A program made the translations under genes and the position numbers. Positions 9,391 to 19,975 of a stretch of 64,000 nt of DNA are shown piece after piece. The number at the start of each line of letters is the position of its first letter. The stretch's first letter is position 1. This stretch comes from Ovis canadensis (taxonomy: Eukaryota > Chordata > Mammalia > Artiodactyla > Bovidae), in NCBI RefSeq assembly GCF_042477335.2, contig NC_091247.1, positions 225,270,001 through 225,334,000 of the forward strand. The letters run 5' to 3'. The notes under the pieces were generated by a model, which was not told the DNA's origin, did not search any database, and worked only from the letters and a program-made list of their open reading frames with translations.

Positions 9391-10371
9391 TTCCAGAAAA
9401 ACATCTACTTCTGCTTTATTGACTATGCCAGAGCCTTTGACTGTGTGGATCACAATAAACTGTGGAAAATTCTGAAAGAGATGGGAATACCAGACCACCT
9501 GACCTGCCTCTTGAGAAACTTGTATGCAGGTCAGGAAGCAGCAGTTGGAACTGGACATGGAACAACAGACTGGTTCCGAATTGGGAAAGGAGTTCGTCAA
9601 GGCTATATATTGTCACCTTGCTTATTTAACTTATATGCAGAGTACATCATGAAAAATGCTGGGCTGGAGGAAGCACAAGCTGGAATCGAGATTGCCGGGA
9701 GAAATATCAATAACCTCAGATATGCAGATGACACCACCCTTATGGCAGAAAGTGAAGAGGAACTAAAAAGCCTCTTGATGAATGTGAAAGAGGAGAGTGA
9801 AAAAGTCGGCTTAAAGCTCAACATTCAGAAAACGAAGATCATGGCATCTGGTCCCATCACTTCATGGCAAATAGATGGGGAAACAGTGGAAACAGTGGCT
9901 GATTTTATTTTTCTGGGCTCCAAAATCACTGTGGATGATGATTGCAGCCATGAAATTAAAAGATGCTTACTCCTTGGAAGGAAGGTTATGACCAACCTAG
10001 ACAGCATGGTAAAAAGCAGAGACATTACTTTGTCAACAAAGGTTCGTCTAGTCAAGGCTATGGTTTTTCCAGTGGTCATGTATGGATGTGAGAGTTGGAC
10101 TGTGAAGAAAGCTGAGCACCAAAGAATTGATATTTTTGAACTGTGGTGTTGGAAAAGATTCTTGAGAGTCCCTTGGACGGCAAGGAGATCCAACCAGTCT
10201 ATCCTAAAGGAGATCAGTCCTGGGTCTTCACTGGAAGGACTGATGTTGAAACTGAAACTCCAATACTTTGGTCACCTGATGTGAAGAACTGACTCATTTG
10301 AAAAGACCCTGATGCTGGGAAAGATTGAGGGCAGGAGAAGGGGATGACAGAGGATGAGATGGTTGGATGGC
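9391..10371 (+). pseudogene. BovB reverse transcriptase remnant
   Basis: RTE-type LINE reverse transcriptase that would copy BovB RNA at the nicked target. One uninterrupted frame of about 290 codons starts in the palm domain (FIDYARAFDCVDHNKL) and includes the region GKGVRQG and the catalytic YADD box (codons at 9721-9732). The endonuclease and the N-terminal part of the RT are missing by 5' truncation. The frame stops at a TGA at 10282-10284, where related copies in this window read CGA (Arg after FGHLM), a CpG-to-TpG decay. Intact-looking C-terminal sequence follows the stop. It cannot encode a working enzyme. Confidence 0.9.
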
Positions 10372-10497
10372 ATCACCGACTCAATGGACATGGGTTTGGG
10401 TGGACTCCAGGAGTTGGTGATGGACAGGGAGGCCTGGCATGCTGCGGTTCATGTGTCGCAAAGAGTCTGACACGATTGAGCGACTGAACTGAACTGA
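9391..10497 (+). mobile_element. BovB LINE, 5'-truncated insertion in L1
   Basis: A 1.1-kb BovB 3' part. The target duplication AGTGGGT (9384-9390 and 10498-10504) is visible, and the flanking L1 reads continuously once the BovB is removed. It ends in the BovB terminus GACTGAACTGAACTGA. It is younger than the L1 it sits in. Confidence 0.95.
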
Positions 10498-10737
10498 AGT
10501 GGGTGTGAAGTTGGTGTCTCACTGTGGCTTTGGTTCCATTCCCCATGATTAATGATGTTGAACATCTTTTTATGTCCTTTTTGGTCATTGTATATCTTCC
10601 TTGGAGAAATGTTTTAATTCCAGTGTCCATTTTTAATTGCTTTTTGTTGTTGCTTTTTAGTTGTAAGAATTCTTTATATCTTCCAGATACAAGTCCCTTA
10701 TCAGATATATGATTGATAAAAATTAATAATTTTTATT

Positions 10738-10873
10738 AATTCCATGGTGGTCCAATAGTTGCACTTCCACTGCACAGGGCACAGAGTTCCCTTCCTGGTC
10801 GAGGAACTAAGATCCTACAAACCATGCAGTAGGATCCTACAAGCACTGCCCCCACCTCCACTGAGGAAATAAA
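10738..10873 (+). mobile_element. tRNA-derived SINE in L1
   Basis: Sense: CCATGGTGGTCCAATAGTTG, then GGTCGAGGAACTAAGATCCT and an A-rich end. It contains a small internal duplication of GATCCTACAA. Confidence 0.75.
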
Positions 10874-10895
10874 TTATTCCATTCTGTGGGTTCTC

Positions 10896-11007
10896 TTTTT
10901 GCATGTATGCTGCACCCGGCAGCTTGTGGGATCTTAGTTCCTTGACCAGGGACCTCAAGCAGTGAAAGTGCAGAGTCCTGACTAACCACTGGACTACCAG
11001 GGAATTT
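10896..11007 (-). mobile_element. tRNA-derived SINE in L1
   Basis: Antisense: GGGATCTTAGTTCCTTGACC, CAGGGACC and ACCACTGGACTACCAGGGAA. It is inserted about 20 bases from the previous SINE in opposite orientation. Confidence 0.8.
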
Positions 11008-11393
11008 GGTCTTTTCTCTTCATTGATGCTGTCCTTTTGAAACATAAAAACAAATTTAATTTTAATGGAGTCCAATTTAACTATTTTTTTCTTTAGCCAC
11101 TTGTGCTTTGACTGTCATATTTAAACCACTGCTTAATCCAAACTGGTGAGGAGTAAATCCTATGTTTCCTTATGAGCCTTATAGTTTTAACCCTTACATG
11201 ACAATACATTTTGAATTGGTTTTCAAATATGATGTGTGTGGGGAGGTCCAGCTTCATTTGTTTGCATGTGGATATCCAGTTTTCTAGCACCATGTGTTGA
11301 GAAAACTATTTTCCCCCATTGAATTGTCTTGCTACGCATGTAAAAATAATTGACCATAAGTATAAGGGTTTATTTCTGGGCTCTTCAGGCAGC

Positions 11394-12365
11394 AGTGACA
11401 CTTCGTCCCAGTTGCAGATTTTTCTCCATACTTTGCATCCCACCTCCTCAGAGACTCTGGCCTCAGCTGACTGGCGGCCCATCTTCAGAGGCCTGGGGCT
11501 GAGACAATGGGATCGTTCCTCCAAGCTCCTGAGGCAGAAACACCAGAAGAGCTCATTTGCCTGGGCTGAAGAAACCGGCTCATCCCAGGTCATTTCTTCA
11601 GGGACAGCCTGTCTCCAGTGACAGATCAATGTGGACCATAAGGACCTAGGAACTTGCCCCAGCTCAGGACAGCTGTGCAAGTCCATCTCAGCATCAGGGA
11701 GTTGCCTGAGCCTTGTAAAGAGACTGCATCACAGTTCAGCTTTCTCCTTTAGTTAGGTTGTCCTCTCCGTTCTTAGAAATGATTATGAAGCAGAAATGTC
11801 GCATGCCCTGAGGGCGATTCTCAACAGGTCCTGGGCCAGTTTTGGTCATTCCACTCTCTTTGCTAGTAATTGGAGCAGAAATGGACATGTAATGCTATTC
11901 TGGCCAAGGAGATTTAGAGGAAGTCAGCTGGAGAAGGGGATTTCTGAGTTTTCACAGATGCAAGGAAGGAACATTCTCTTTTCTGCCTTTTTGCTTTAGT
12001 GCCTAAGGGTGTGATGCTGGAATAGTGGCAGCCATCTTGAGGCCATGAGGGAACAAGCTTGAGACTATACTGGATCCTTGAAGACATTGGTGAGCTACTG
12101 AATTAATCTACCTTGGAGAAACCCTATCACCAGACTCCTTGCTGCTTGTGGTTGGCATTGTTAACTGTCCTCTAGTGGCTATTCTTCTTGTCATCCTTCT
12201 AGTAATAAAACTTATTGAGTTTTAGTTGGACATCTGGGAGCCCCAGTAGTTGCAGACGACTCTTTCTAGCATGCTAGGCAGTTGGGTGTGGCCGTGTGAC
12301 TAAATCCAGGCCAATGGGACATAAACAGAAGTGATACCTACAATTTCTGTACTATTTCCTTAAGG
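11394..12365. other. Mostly unique; possible old repeat at 11800-12240
   Basis: No gene recognised. The part around 12020-12065 (GGCAGCCATCTTGAGGCCAT) reads like an ancient interspersed repeat whose family I cannot name. Confidence 0.4.
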
Positions 12366-12486
12366 ATGTTTGCCTTCAGACGACTGTATATAACATAGAT
12401 AACTGATAAGGACCTATTGTGCTCTACTCAATATTCTGTAATGACCTACACGGGAAAAGAATCTAAGAGTGGATGTATGTATATGT

Positions 12487-12535
12487 GGGTTTCCCTCGTG
12501 GTTCAGACAGTAAAGAATCACTTTCACTTTTCCTG
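12487..12535 (+). mobile_element. Bov-tA head fragment
   Basis: About 34 bases of the tRNA-like head (GGGTTTCCCTCGTGGTTCAG) followed by a CTTTCACTTTTC linker, within L1 sequence. It is an internally deleted or truncated SINE. Confidence 0.65.
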
Positions 12536-12575
12536 TTTATGTATACGACTCATTCACTTTGCTGCGCAGTAAAAC

Positions 12576-12789
12576 CACTTCCTAGGTGGCTCTAGTGGTG
12601 AAGAATCTGCCTGCCAGTGCGGATACATAAGAGATGCAGGTTTGATCCCTGGGTCAGGAAGATCCCCTGGAGGAGAGCATGGCAACCCACTCCAGTATTC
12701 TTGCCTGGAGAATCCCTTGGACGGAGGAACCTGGAGGACTACAGTCCATGGGGTCGCAAAGAGTCAGACACCACTGAATAGACTTAGCA
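12576..12789 (+). mobile_element. Bov-tA SINE
   Basis: Full-length head and tail inserted in the L1 3' end. GCAG-AAAC-like flanks on both sides suggest the target duplication. Confidence 0.9.
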
Positions 12790-12915
12790 GGCAGAAACTA
12801 ACACAGCATTGTAAACCAACTATACTTCAAAAAAAGAAAAAAAGACATTTGCCTTGGGCACTCTCTTCCCTTGTTCCCACTAGCTGGAAGATTGCAACAG
12901 CTAGAGTCCTTTGGA

Positions 12916-13113
12916 ACCTCAGTGGTAAAGAATCCGCCTGCAATGCAGGAATCACAGGTTTGATCCCTGGGTAGGGAAGATCTCCTGGAGGAGGAAATGG
13001 CAACCCACTCCACTATTCTTGCCTGGAGAATCCCATGGACAGAAGAGCCTGGTGGGCTACAGTCCATGGGGTCGCAGAGTCAGACATTGACTGGAGCGAC
13101 TTAGCACACATGT
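12916..13113 (+). mobile_element. Bov-tA SINE
   Basis: Head slightly shortened. Flanked by AGTCCTTTGGA (12905-12915) and AGTCTTTTGGA (13114-13124), a target duplication with one mismatch. Confidence 0.9.
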
Positions 13114-13281
13114 AGTCTTTTGGAAGCCCCATCAGCCTTGGCACGCTCACCTTGGAGCAATGATTTGAGAGAGAAACAATCTTTTACTTTATTTAAGTGA
13201 CTTTATTTTTGGGTCTTTTTGTTACAGTAGCTTCTCAAGTACCTTAGCCAATATATCATGTGGGATAATAAATGCCCTCTT

Positions 13282-13536
13282 GGGACTTACCTGGTGGTCC
13301 AGTGGTTAAGAATCCACCTGGCAATGCAGGGTGTTTGGGTTTGATCCCTGGTCGGGGAACTAAGATCCCATAGTTGCCTTAGTTGCCTTGGAGCAGCAAA
13401 GCCCGTGTACCACAACTAGAGAGTCTGTATGCGGCAGAGAAAGATCCCACATGCCACAACGAAGATGTCTAGTGTTGCAACTAAGACCTGATGCAGCCAA
13501 ACAGACAAATAAATAAACACTCTGTTAAAAAAAAAA
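13282..13536 (+). mobile_element. CHR-like tRNA SINE, full length
   Basis: GGGACTTACCTGGTGGTCCA head, long body, and AAATAAATAAA-type tail ending in A10. TGCCCTC lies on both sides (13273 and 13541). Confidence 0.92.
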
Positions 13537-15374
13537 TGAGTGCCCTCCTGATTTCAGCCACCTGAGTTGTTTCTAGCAGCCAGGACCTCCTCTCTGATCT
13601 TTCTTCCTTGGAAGTTGGTGGGTGCTGGTGCTGAGTTCCAGTTTTTGTTGGTGGTGGACTATATCTGCAAGGAATGTCTTCCTGTTTGAGGGTGCCTCCT
13701 CCCGAGATCCCACCGAGTCTAGTCTCACCTACCACCTTCCCCTCCTGCTCCTAGCCCAGGGAAGGGGATGACCTCCCTGACCCCCACTGTGGAGCCTAGA
13801 TTGCACTTGAGTCTTCTGTCCATTGTCAGGTCCTGAAGGCCTGTCCAGCCCTGTCCACCTCACAGCAGACTTTCCAGCATGCCTTGCGCTGGCTGGTCCA
13901 CTTCAGGGCAAACAGAGATTTAGGAACAAGTGAACCATGAAACCAGACTTCCAGGAACAGCATCCTAAATTATCCTCCATCTTTTTTCTCGGATAGAGGA
14001 CATTCCAATTTAATGTTTAAACTAGTCGAATATTGATACGACAGCAAGGGGGAATTATTCCCCTACCCCAGAGCTGCTGGAAATGCTACCTCCTTGCTTG
14101 CCTGTGACTGGTCGGCTTGGAGGGCTCGTTAAATAATTGACAGGAAACCTGCCACGGGCCCCCTGCAGGACCACACACTGCCCCGCAGTGGAGGGATGGG
14201 ACCTCATCTCCTCCAGACAAGAATATCTGTAAAAACATTGGCCAGAAACAAACAACAGGATTCCTAGGATCTGATTACTGTCGCCAGGGCAGGCTTCCAC
14301 GGGAGCCCACCCCTCTCTTCCTTCTCCTTTCCGAGAATTTAACAGTGAATGCCCAACAAAGGTTCTGACAGGGTCAGCAGACTGACGCTGCCAGGCATCA
14401 GGCGACGGTGAACTTGGGATGGGGCAGAAGGAAGCAGAGGATCTTTCTGGAATCCAGTCCAGGCCCAGGGGCCCAGGAAGGGCTCTGGACTGTGGGTGTT
14501 GCACCCACAGGTGATGAGGGCAAGCTCTCACCCCAGGCTGTACCATTAAACTAAAATCTACTCATTTTCAAAAGATTTTAAAAAAAGGTGAGATGATGCT
14601 GTGGCTGGAGAACTACCTCATACAATCATTGTTTTAATCAAAAACATCACCTGCTCTTGATTACCCCTAGAGCCAGGGACGTCACCTCCTTACCAGGCTG
14701 CCCACGATCTTCTACTGGCAGGATCCAGAGGCCTCTAAACACCTCTGCCTTGGCTACCAAAGAGCAGCCTGCTGAGCCTGAGATCCTGACAGTATCCCCA
14801 GTCCTCTGCCCTACAGGGAGGGGTTCTCCAGCCTGCTGAAGGCCCAGCTCTCACAGAAAGCCTTCTTCCTCAATACAAACCAGCTGGGGCCTCACCCTGC
14901 GAGATTTTCCTCTGGCCCATCCCTGCGCTGCCAGCATGGCACTGCAGTCTCTCCAAGGTTCTCAGCCAGCCAGCCAGCGTGAGCCAGGAAGGACCCCATA
15001 GGCCTCGCACCTCTCTCCCTGGGGCTCCTCTAACCTAGGAGGCATATACCCGGTGGTGGGTTCCTCATCTGGCTCAGTTCAGGCCAGAAGAGAATCAGGC
15101 TGATTATGGGGTGGAGGTGGGGGCGCTGGGGGGACCCAACCAAGGCTGTCTGAGCCTTGAAAAATGAGGTGGGAAGACAGGCTCCTCCCCTTGCCCACCA
15201 CAGTCATTCTCCGGCACCCAAGCCCAGAGCCCACCCAGCAGCCCTGGACCCCTCTGACCAAGGCAGGCTGTGTGCGCTCAGGCGAGTCACCACCACTGCC
15301 CGCCCAGATGCCTGCCCACAGCTGCAGGGTGGAGCTCACAAGAGCGGTGCGAATGAATGCATTTCAGCCACCAG
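13537..15374. other. Unique 3' flank of A4GALT
   Basis: About 1.8 kb free of young repeats, the longest such stretch near the gene. No second exon or gene was recognised. It may hold 3' regulatory DNA, but nothing in it proves that. Confidence 0.45.
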
Positions 15375-16130
15375 AAAGCGCTGGATGTGGGTGACTCACT
15401 TTATTTGTTTACTGCGGGCAGAGTAGGGGGTATTTTCTTTAAAATGCTTTTCCTGAGCCAAAAGGACTCCAGGCCCCTTGCCCGAGTGGGCAGCTGGCCC
15501 GTGTCACTCCTGCAACGTCTCTGGGAGAAAGGATGGGGTGGACAGGCAGGGCCTTCCCCAAACAGCTTCCCAGGCCAACTCTGCTGGCTGCCCACCCCGG
15601 AAAAAAGAAACCAAACCCCGAAAGCGCCCCATCCCTTGGGCTCTTGAAACTGGGTCTGCCGCCCAGCTCCCCCACCAGCTGCCTCCTCCCCCTCCTTCCT
15701 ACCCGCTCCTTTCCCCCCCCCGGCCCCGCACCCCCAACCTCGTGGGCACTTCAGCCCAGCCTGCCACTCTGCGAGGTGCTTTCATATTCACCAGGCTTGC
15801 CCATTGTGAACAAGACCCAGGTGAGCTCAGCCAGCTCACTCCAGCTCATTCTGTCTGGAGACGCTCCCCCCACCACTGGTCGTCTCAACCCTGTGACGGT
15901 AGGCGGGCCCAGGGGGTGGCCCACCAGAGCAGGCCCCAGGGGCCGCAGTGCGCCCTCCAGTAACAGCTCTCTGGCCAACAGTTCCCCATCCTCCCCACCA
16001 CCTGCCCCAGACCCTGGGGCTGCAGAGGCCCAGCCTCCCCATCTCTAGCCCTCCCATCTAGCCTCCCCTGGGAAGGTGGGCTCCAGAGCTCCTCTCTGCC
16101 ATGTGCAGGGAGGTGAGCTGGCAGGCCCCC
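15375..16130 (-). other. A4GALT: A4GALT 3' untranslated region (inferred)
   Basis: About 750 bases between the stop codon and the first AATAAA on the minus strand. It is G+C-rich and free of SINEs, as expected for a maintained 3' UTR. The exact cleavage site is inferred. Confidence 0.6.
15400..15405 (-). promoter_or_regulatory. A4GALT: Candidate poly(A) signal AATAAA for A4GALT
   Basis: TTTATT on the plus strand is AATAAA on the minus strand, the first canonical hexamer after the A4GALT stop. Cleavage would fall 10-30 bases further down, near 15370-15390. Confidence 0.7.
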
Positions 16131-17198
16131 TCACAAGTACATCTTCATGGCCTTGTGCGTCGTGGGGCAGTAGCGGGCGTGGAGCTGGGCCAGGAGGGCC
16201 CTGGACGTGGCCTCAAAGCGCGTGCCCTGGCTCTTCTTGTTCCACACGTGGACCGCGAAGGTGGCATTGAGTAGCCGGGTCAGCTCCTGGGGGCTGATGT
16301 CTTCAAAGTACTTCTTCCAGTTCTGCCAGGGGATGGGGTAGAAGGCCTCGGGGGGCAGGGTGGTGACGCCGCGGCAGGCGCGGCTCTCGCTCAGGCTGCG
16401 GATGGAGCACCATTTCTTGAAGACCCGCGTGAGCAGCTGCGGGCCCTGGTGGCCCCAGATCCAGCCGTTGTAGTGGGCCACGAAGTCGCGCATGCACTGC
16501 GCCATGAACTCGTGGTGCCGCTCGAAGGCCAGGAAGGCGCCATTGAGGACGTAGCGGGACTGGGTGCCCAGCGCGTTGGTCAGGTTCCTCAGGTCCTTGA
16601 GGACGATGAAGTCCGTGTCCAGGTAGATGCCGCCGAACTTCCACAGCAGCACGATCCTGGAGGCGTCTGAGAGCACCGGCAGCAGGTAGGGCTCCCAGCG
16701 CCGCTGCACGGCCGCGTACCAGGCGGCCAGGGGCGTCTCCCGGAAGAGCTCCTCCAGGTCCAGGGGGCGCATCTGGACGTTGGGGAAGCAGCCCAGGAGC
16801 GAGAGGCCCAGGTGCCGCGGGCGGGAGGCGTTCCCGCCAGGCAGCCCCTTCATCAGGACCACCACCGGGGACTCGGGGTGTGCCCTGGCGGCTGACTCCA
16901 CGGAGCACATGAACAGGAAGTTGGGGTTCGTCCGGTCAGAGGTCTCCAGGAAGAAGATGTTGCCTGGAGGCAGGGTGCCGGGGGGCGGGGGAGTTGGGGG
17001 GACCGCGTGGGGGCAGGGGACGTCCACAGGCAGGTTAGAGAGCTGTCCTTGGCCCCTGGGCTCTCCCACAACATGCCAGTAGACCATGACAGAGACGAAG
17101 AAGGTGAACTTGAAGCCGATGATGAACAGGGTACAGACCCGCTGCCTCGGGGTGCCCCGGAGCAGCCGCAGCAGGCAGTCGGGGGGCGCCGACGTCAT
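16131..17198 (-). CDS. A4GALT: Lactosylceramide 4-alpha-galactosyltransferase (Gb3/Pk synthase)
   Basis: A Golgi type II glycosyltransferase (GT32) that moves galactose from UDP-Gal in alpha-1,4 linkage onto lactosylceramide, giving globotriaosylceramide, the Pk antigen and the Shiga-toxin receptor glycolipid. The 355 residues compare with 353 in human. There is a short basic cytosolic tail (residues 1-20, with RTPRQR), one membrane anchor at about 22-43, a proline-rich stem (about 60-80), then the catalytic domain from about 80. The DXD nucleotide-sugar/metal motif is D194-T-D196 in GGIYLDTDF. N-glycosylation sequons lie at N123, N205 and N311. Gln213 matches human Gln211, the residue changed in the NOR phenotype. 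The C-terminus KMYL is conserved. I chose the ATG at 17198 because an acceptor lies 40 bases before it. The 48 in-frame codons further upstream read through the acceptor into intron, and MTSAPPDCLLRLLRG aligns with the family N-terminus. The exon is very CpG-rich and fully open. Confidence 0.97.
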   Translation of the reverse strand: MTSAPPDCLLRLLRGTPRQRVCTLFIIGFKFTFFVSVMVYWHVVGEPRGQGQLSNLPVDVPCPHAVPPTPPPPGTLPPGNIFFLETSDRTNPNFLFMCSVESAARAHPESPVVVLMKGLPGGNASRPRHLGLSLLGCFPNVQMRPLDLEELFRETPLAAWYAAVQRRWEPYLLPVLSDASRIVLLWKFGGIYLDTDFIVLKDLRNLTNALGTQSRYVLNGAFLAFERHHEFMAQCMRDFVAHYNGWIWGHQGPQLLTRVFKKWCSIRSLSESRACRGVTTLPPEAFYPIPWQNWKKYFEDISPQELTRLLNATFAVHVWNKKSQGTRFEATSRALLAQLHARYCPTTHKAMKMYL

Positions 17199-17260
17199 CT
17201 CCCCAAATGTCAGGAGCCTCCAGCAGGAATCGGCTGGTCTGTAAGAGACGAGCACCACAC
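17199..17260 (-). promoter_or_regulatory. A4GALT: Splice acceptor and 5' UTR of the coding exon
   Basis: On the minus strand a pyrimidine-rich CTCGTCTCTTACAG ends at 17239, so the exon starts at 17238 with ACCAGCC. The 40-base 5' UTR in this exon contains no other ATG. The start context GGGGAGATGA has a purine at -3. Confidence 0.85.
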
Positions 17261-18084
17261 TCAGGCAGCCTGCTGGCTTCCCCGGCTCAAGAACACTGCC
17301 CACAGACACCAGCCATGGCTGAGCCCGGCTTCCAGACTCCACGGGCCGGCCAGGTGCTCAGGAACCCCTCTCTGACCTCAGCTCTACAGTGGGAGCAGCA
17401 GGCCATGGGCTGAGATGTGGGCAGAGGCCCTTCCACTCTGTGATATACTGGCGAGCTCCCCAAGGGCTGGGCCAGTGCCACCCACAATGTGAGGCCAGCA
17501 TGGGCCCAGCGCAGGCTCTGGCCTCTCTGCAAGGTCTGTCCCCTTTGAACTGCCAGTCTGTGATGTGAGACCCAGTGCAGGCATCTCTCAGCCCCATTCG
17601 GTTCCACCAGCTGGGCCTGGAGCTGGAATAAGAGGAAGGGCTGCCTGCAGCCACAGGGACTTTCAGCAGGAGGCCTGGGGGGCTGGGTGCCAGCATGCAA
17701 GCTGACTCAGAGGCAGGACGGGCAGACTCCAGGCATGTGGGCATGCTTGCTGGGTCCCCAAGCCCTTGGGGTGGACATGACAGAATCTCCCGGGCCCCTG
17801 GCTTTCCCAGCCCTTGCTTGGAGGGAGGGGGACAGGGAGGTTGTGCTATATAAGCTGTCACTCTGTCACCTGACTAGCACGGCTGCCCTCGGACCCACAC
17901 TCTCTCTTGATGCCCAGGCTGTGGCTGGCCGGCAGCAGGAACATTCCCGGGTGCCTTGCAGGAGGCTGGGAGGAACAAGAGAGGCTTGTGGTGGGACTGT
18001 GTGAATCCTGGGACACCTGGGACCTGCGTCTGCCTGAACCAGCTGCAGGATGGTCATACTGGAGCAAGGATTATATTCATTCAC
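17261..18084. other. A4GALT intron, unique, next to the coding exon
   Basis: No repeat family recognised. A consensus-like TATATAAG lies at 17847-17854 on the plus strand, about 610 bases 5' of the coding exon. There is no other sign of a promoter. Confidence 0.45.
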
Positions 18085-18332
18085 TCAGTGAATACTGACT
18101 GCCCACCATGCTCATGTCAGGCGGCCTTCTCAGCACTTCAAACATATTAAGTCATTAAACACAGCCACCCTGTGGGGCGGGAATCATCCTCCTTTCACAT
18201 GGTGAGAACACTGAGGCACAGAGAGGTCCAGTAACTCATGCAGAGTCCTCTGCTTGGCCAGGAGCAGGGCAGGGGGTTTGAACCCAGGCCACCTGGCTCC
18301 AGGTCTGTGCTCTCACCACTGAGACATGCTGC
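18085..18332 (-). mobile_element. MIR, nearly full length
   Basis: About 250 bases of antisense MIR: GAACACTGAGGCACAGAGAG, GGGTTTGAACCCAGGC and GTGCTCTCACCACTGAGACA occur in the expected order. Confidence 0.88.
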
Positions 18333-19212
18333 CTGGGGACTCGGGACACATTGACCCAGACAGTCCTATGAACAGAATCCTGGCCAGTGCTTACTCTCCT
18401 GAATCCACATCCATCCAGGCCTCAGTAACGCCAGGGCACAGTTGCATAGTTTCCACTTTAGAGGCCAGGAAGCTTGGGTGCAAGTGGCGGGGCACTGGGT
18501 GCAGCCTGGGGGAACCATAGTCAACCCTTCCCCACGACAGAGAGGGGTCTTGTGGTCACAGCAGGGTCCCAGGAGGCTGTGACTTGCCCAGTGGGGCCCG
18601 TCCCTCCCCAAGGCTGAGGCCAGGAACCGTGGCCACGGCATGGGCTGGAAACTGACCAGCCTGGGTGGCCCATGGCGGCGAGGTGGGGAACCGGGCAGCC
18701 TGGCCGGCCTCCTGGAGACACGCCCTGGGTCAGCAGCCAGCCTTCTCTGCCAGCAGGAACCGGGTCCTTCCCTATGCTCTCCATGCCCGCAAATCCATCT
18801 GCAAAAGATGGCGAGAGACAGGGTGAGGCTGGTTCCCAGCCACACAGGCCAGGCAGGCCGGGCCTGCAGCTCACTTGCTCATTCTGTCCTCCACTCTCTT
18901 GGCCCCTGGGGGAACATGCTGGGGAGAAGAGAAGAGTTAGGCGCAGCTCTGCCCTGGAGGAGTGCTCGGCTTCAAGGGGAGACCACGTGGAGAGAGGCAA
19001 TCAACCCGATGATGGCGGAACTGGAGCCAAGGGGCCAGCAAAGCGGGAGCAGGCAGCTTCCTGGAGGAGGTGACACTCAATGAGAAGGGAGTCAGCCATG
19101 GGCGTGGAGGAGACCTGCACACCTCTCTCTCCCCAGGGCCCGGCTCAGCTCTGGGTACACGGCAGTCACACAGGAAACGGACTCACGGCCTGATTCACTC
19201 ACTCAACAGCCA
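18333..19212. other. A4GALT intron, unique
   Basis: GC-rich DNA. Open frames occur on both strands but none resembles a known protein and none has exon-like flanks. Confidence 0.45.
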
Positions 19213-19314
19213 GAAGAGAAGAGAAAGAAAGTGAAGTCGCTCAGTCGCGCCCAACTCTTGCGACCCCATGGATTGTAAGCTACTATGCTCCTCTGTCCAT
19301 GGGATTTTTCAGGA
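19213..19314 (-). mobile_element. BovA-type SINE fragment
   Basis: Antisense BovA: GTGAAGTCGCTCAGTCGC to CTCCTCTGTCCATGGGATTT. Flanked by an 8-bp perfect duplication AACAGCCA (19205-19212 and 19315-19322), so it inserted in this short form. Confidence 0.85.
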
Positions 19315-19334
19315 AACAGCCAAGGTAACGATTT

Positions 19335-19835
19335 AAAAACGCGAATCTGGCCAGGCTGCTCCTCTGCTCAGAGGATGAGTGAGGTGGGAGGCCTAGTTCA
19401 TGAGGGGTGGCACGTCCCCCCACCCTGACCTCACACCTGCTTCTCTCCCCATCACCACCTGGCTTCCCGGTTCTTCCTTAAACCCACCCCGCCAGGCTGC
19501 CGACTCCGGGCCTCCGCACTGGCTGTTCCCTCTGCTTGGAATGCTTTCTGCAGATGTTCACAGGGCTGGCTCCTTCATCTTCCCACGTCCTCCCCGCCCC
19601 GGCCCCTCCAAGATCCCAGCTTCCCCCACACCCCACAGCCTCCTCCTCTGGTCTGTTCGCCCTAGTCCTTATTCTAATACACTGTATGTTTCTGTACTTG
19701 TCCGTTTGGTTATTTATTTGGAACAGAACCCCTATGAGGACAGGTATGTCTGGTGTAGGTTTATTTATTTTTTCAGGGTCTAGAATACTGCCTGGATCTT
19801 GGTATGTAATAAATAAATACTGAGTAAGTGAGTGA
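19335..19835 (+). mobile_element. L2 LINE 3' end
   Basis: The L2 3' region in order: a GGCCAGGCTGCTCCTCTGCT segment, CACTGGCTGTTCCCTCTGCT, and a final TGCCTGGATCTTGGTATGT-AATAAATA end. Confidence 0.75.
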
Positions 19836-19975
19836 CTCAGCGTGTGGGTCTGTACTTTCGTAAAGGAGCACGCGAGTGAATGAAGGGGCCAATCAGTGAG
19901 TGATCAGTGAATGAATGAATCAGCAGATGAATGAGTTAGCAAGTCAACAAGTGAGGAAACAGTCAGTGAGCACAC
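19836..19975 (+). repeat. Degenerate TGAA/GTGA-type simple repeat after L2
   Basis: About 140 bases of imperfect GTGAATGA-like units, in the position of the L2 (TGAATGA)n tail. Likely an expanded and decayed tail. Confidence 0.65.

Larger units (their letters stand above)
8533..11393 (-). mobile_element. Fossil L1 (3' half) split by four insertions
   Basis: Antisense L1 sequence can be joined end to end across the insertions: CCCCTGGCAACCACTAATCT, ATATTCCATTGTATGG, TTTTCCAAAGTGGCTACACC, then ATTAATGATGTTGAACATCT after the BovB, ATTCCATTCTGTGGGTTCTC, and ATTGAATTGTCTTGCTACGC near 11320. The element holds a SINE (9044-9169), a BovB (9391-10497) and two more SINEs (10738-10873, 10896-11007). 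All coding frames are decayed. Confidence 0.85.
12366..12846 (+). mobile_element. L1 3' end split by Bov-tA sequences
   Basis: Sense L1 3' end: TAACATAGATAACTGATAAG, CAATATTCTGTAATGACCTA, CATTCACTTTGCTGCGCAG and ACTAACACAGCATTGTAAAC, ending in an A-rich tail. A Bov-tA head fragment (12487-12535) and a full Bov-tA (12576-12789) interrupt it. Confidence 0.85.

Noticed and set aside
9385-10284. 299-codon reverse-transcriptase frame as a functional gene
   Set aside because: It is a 5'-truncated BovB lacking the endonuclease and RT N-terminus, flanked by a target duplication and ended by a premature stop.
16303-16908. 201-codon alternative frame overlapping A4GALT on the same strand
   Set aside because: A shadow of very high third-position G+C in the real frame; composition is dominated by R, P, A and G and no domain is seen.
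17199-17342. 48-codon in-frame N-terminal extension of A4GALT
   Set aside because: It crosses a clear splice acceptor (17239) into the intron and has no similarity to the family. The conserved N-terminus begins at the ATG at 17198.
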